A DNA stretch of 64,000 bases from positions 124,001 through 188,000 of the forward strand of contig JAAZZQ010000088.1 of NCBI GenBank assembly GCA_014239155.1, written 5' to 3'. Below are positions 63,793-64,000 of the stretch, piece after piece. Position numbers and translations under genes: made by a program. The notes under the pieces are model-generated. The model had not been told where the DNA came from, ran no database searches, and worked only from the letters and a program-made list of their open reading frames with translations. How positions within the stretch are numbered: position 1 is the stretch's first letter; each line of letters opens with the position of its first letter. The stretch comes from Lachnospiraceae bacterium. Its GTDB lineage: Bacteria > Bacillota > Clostridia > Lachnospirales > Lachnospiraceae.

Positions 63793-63827
63793 AAATCTCT
63801 CTTAATTATAATATTTTTGAGAGATTT
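63793..63827 (-). promoter_or_regulatory. 35-bp palindromic operator, copy 2
   Basis: AAATCTCTC and GAGAGATTT form a perfect 9-bp inverted repeat with a 17-bp spacer. Read on the minus strand it matches copy 1 at 28 of 38 aligned positions, and AGTGA follows in this copy where copy 1 has GGTGA. It lies about 157 nt before the exporter start codon. Confidence 0.7.
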
Positions 63828-63848
63828 TTAAATTGTCTCAAAAATATT
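63810..63848. repeat. second inverted repeat overlapping operator copy 2
   Basis: AATATTTTTGAGA (63810-63822) and TCTCAAAAATATT (63836-63848) are perfectly complementary over 13 bp with a 13-bp spacer. The first arm shares its GAGA with one half of the operator, so two hairpins, or two protein-bound forms, exclude each other. Confidence 0.65.
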
Positions 63849-63897
63849 AACCATATATTAATAAAAAGCACATCACTCAAAAAAATTTCTAAATTAC

Positions 63898-63938
63898 AAA
63901 AAAAGAACCCTTAACCAAATATGTTAGGGTTCTTTTTT
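63898..63938. terminator. bidirectional terminator at the right edge of the island
   Basis: AAAAGAACCCTTAAC (63901-63915) pairs with GTTAGGGTTCTTTT (63923-63936), one bulged T, with an A-run before and a T-run after. It would end transcription from either side, so it marks a clean border for the exporter unit. Confidence 0.8.
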
Positions 63939-64000
63939 AATGATATGTTTGATTTGCCCATCTACTCTTTATCTTTCGTTTACATACTTTCTTCTATTGA

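Larger units (their letters stand above)
63637..64000. promoter_or_regulatory. AT-rich leader and control region of the exporter
   Basis: There is no gene. The stretch holds the palindromic operator copy 2 (63793-63827), an overlapping inverted repeat (63810-63848) and a terminator (63898-63938). A -10 candidate TATTAAT lies after the operator, at the same distance as in copy 1. The leader to the exporter ATG is about 130 nt and very AT-rich. Confidence 0.6.

Overview
The window reads as a chromosomal segment of an AT-rich, low-GC Gram-positive anaerobe, most likely a gut or rumen Lachnospiraceae-type Clostridia. The evidence is AGGAGG ribosome binding sites, consensus TTGACA/TATAAT promoters, YesM/YesN two-component pairs beside LplB/LplC-type sugar transporters, a domain-swapped GH3 glucosidase, paired DUF6179/DUF6323-like genes and a stand-alone CheC-CheY pair. 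No rRNA, tRNA or CRISPR array is visible.

Layout. 0-1.1 kb: an IS607-family element with an intact serine transposase and an internally deleted tnpB that runs off the left edge. 1.4-24.8 kb: mixed housekeeping and accessory genes, namely a ThuA/TIM-barrel fusion, VanZ, a Cof-type phosphatase, a frameshifted lipoprotein, MATE and OPT transporters, an OmpR-type two-component system, DedA, NADAR, MgtC, Dtd, a UTP-sugar uridylyltransferase with a HAD phosphatase, CheC-CheY, a secreted GH10-like protein and several uncharacterised genes. A three-copy dispersed repeat with a hairpin-rich core lies at 15.5-16.1 and 19.4 kb. 25.3-38.2 kb: a plus-strand glycan locus (malQ, YesM/YesN, solute-binding protein, two permeases, GH43, GH3). 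38.8-51.9 kb: a second locus of the same design for alpha-galactosides and alpha-glucosides (GH-D enzyme, GH36, permeases, binding protein on the minus strand; divergent YesN/YesM and GH13). Neither locus encodes its own transport ATPase, so both probably share an MsmX-type ATPase encoded elsewhere.

51.9-53.1 kb is a graveyard of IS256-type and other insertion sequence fragments. It borders a more AT-rich island (53.2-63.9 kb) that is the most interesting part of the window: a radical-SAM RiPP (modified peptide) system. In transcription order (minus strand) it has an ABC exporter, an OmpR-type response regulator and histidine kinase, a MacB/FtsX-type ABC pair, two radical SAM/SPASM enzymes (one with an N-terminal PqqD-like leader-binding domain), a 57-residue three-cysteine precursor peptide not in the supplied gene list, and a cytoplasmic subtilisin-like protease that could remove the leader. 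A 35-bp palindromic site of fixed geometry (AAATCTC-type halves, 17-bp spacer) occurs both before the ABC/radical-SAM/precursor operon and before the exporter. I infer that it is the operator of the island's own response regulator. The peptide class and activity cannot be decided from sequence alone.
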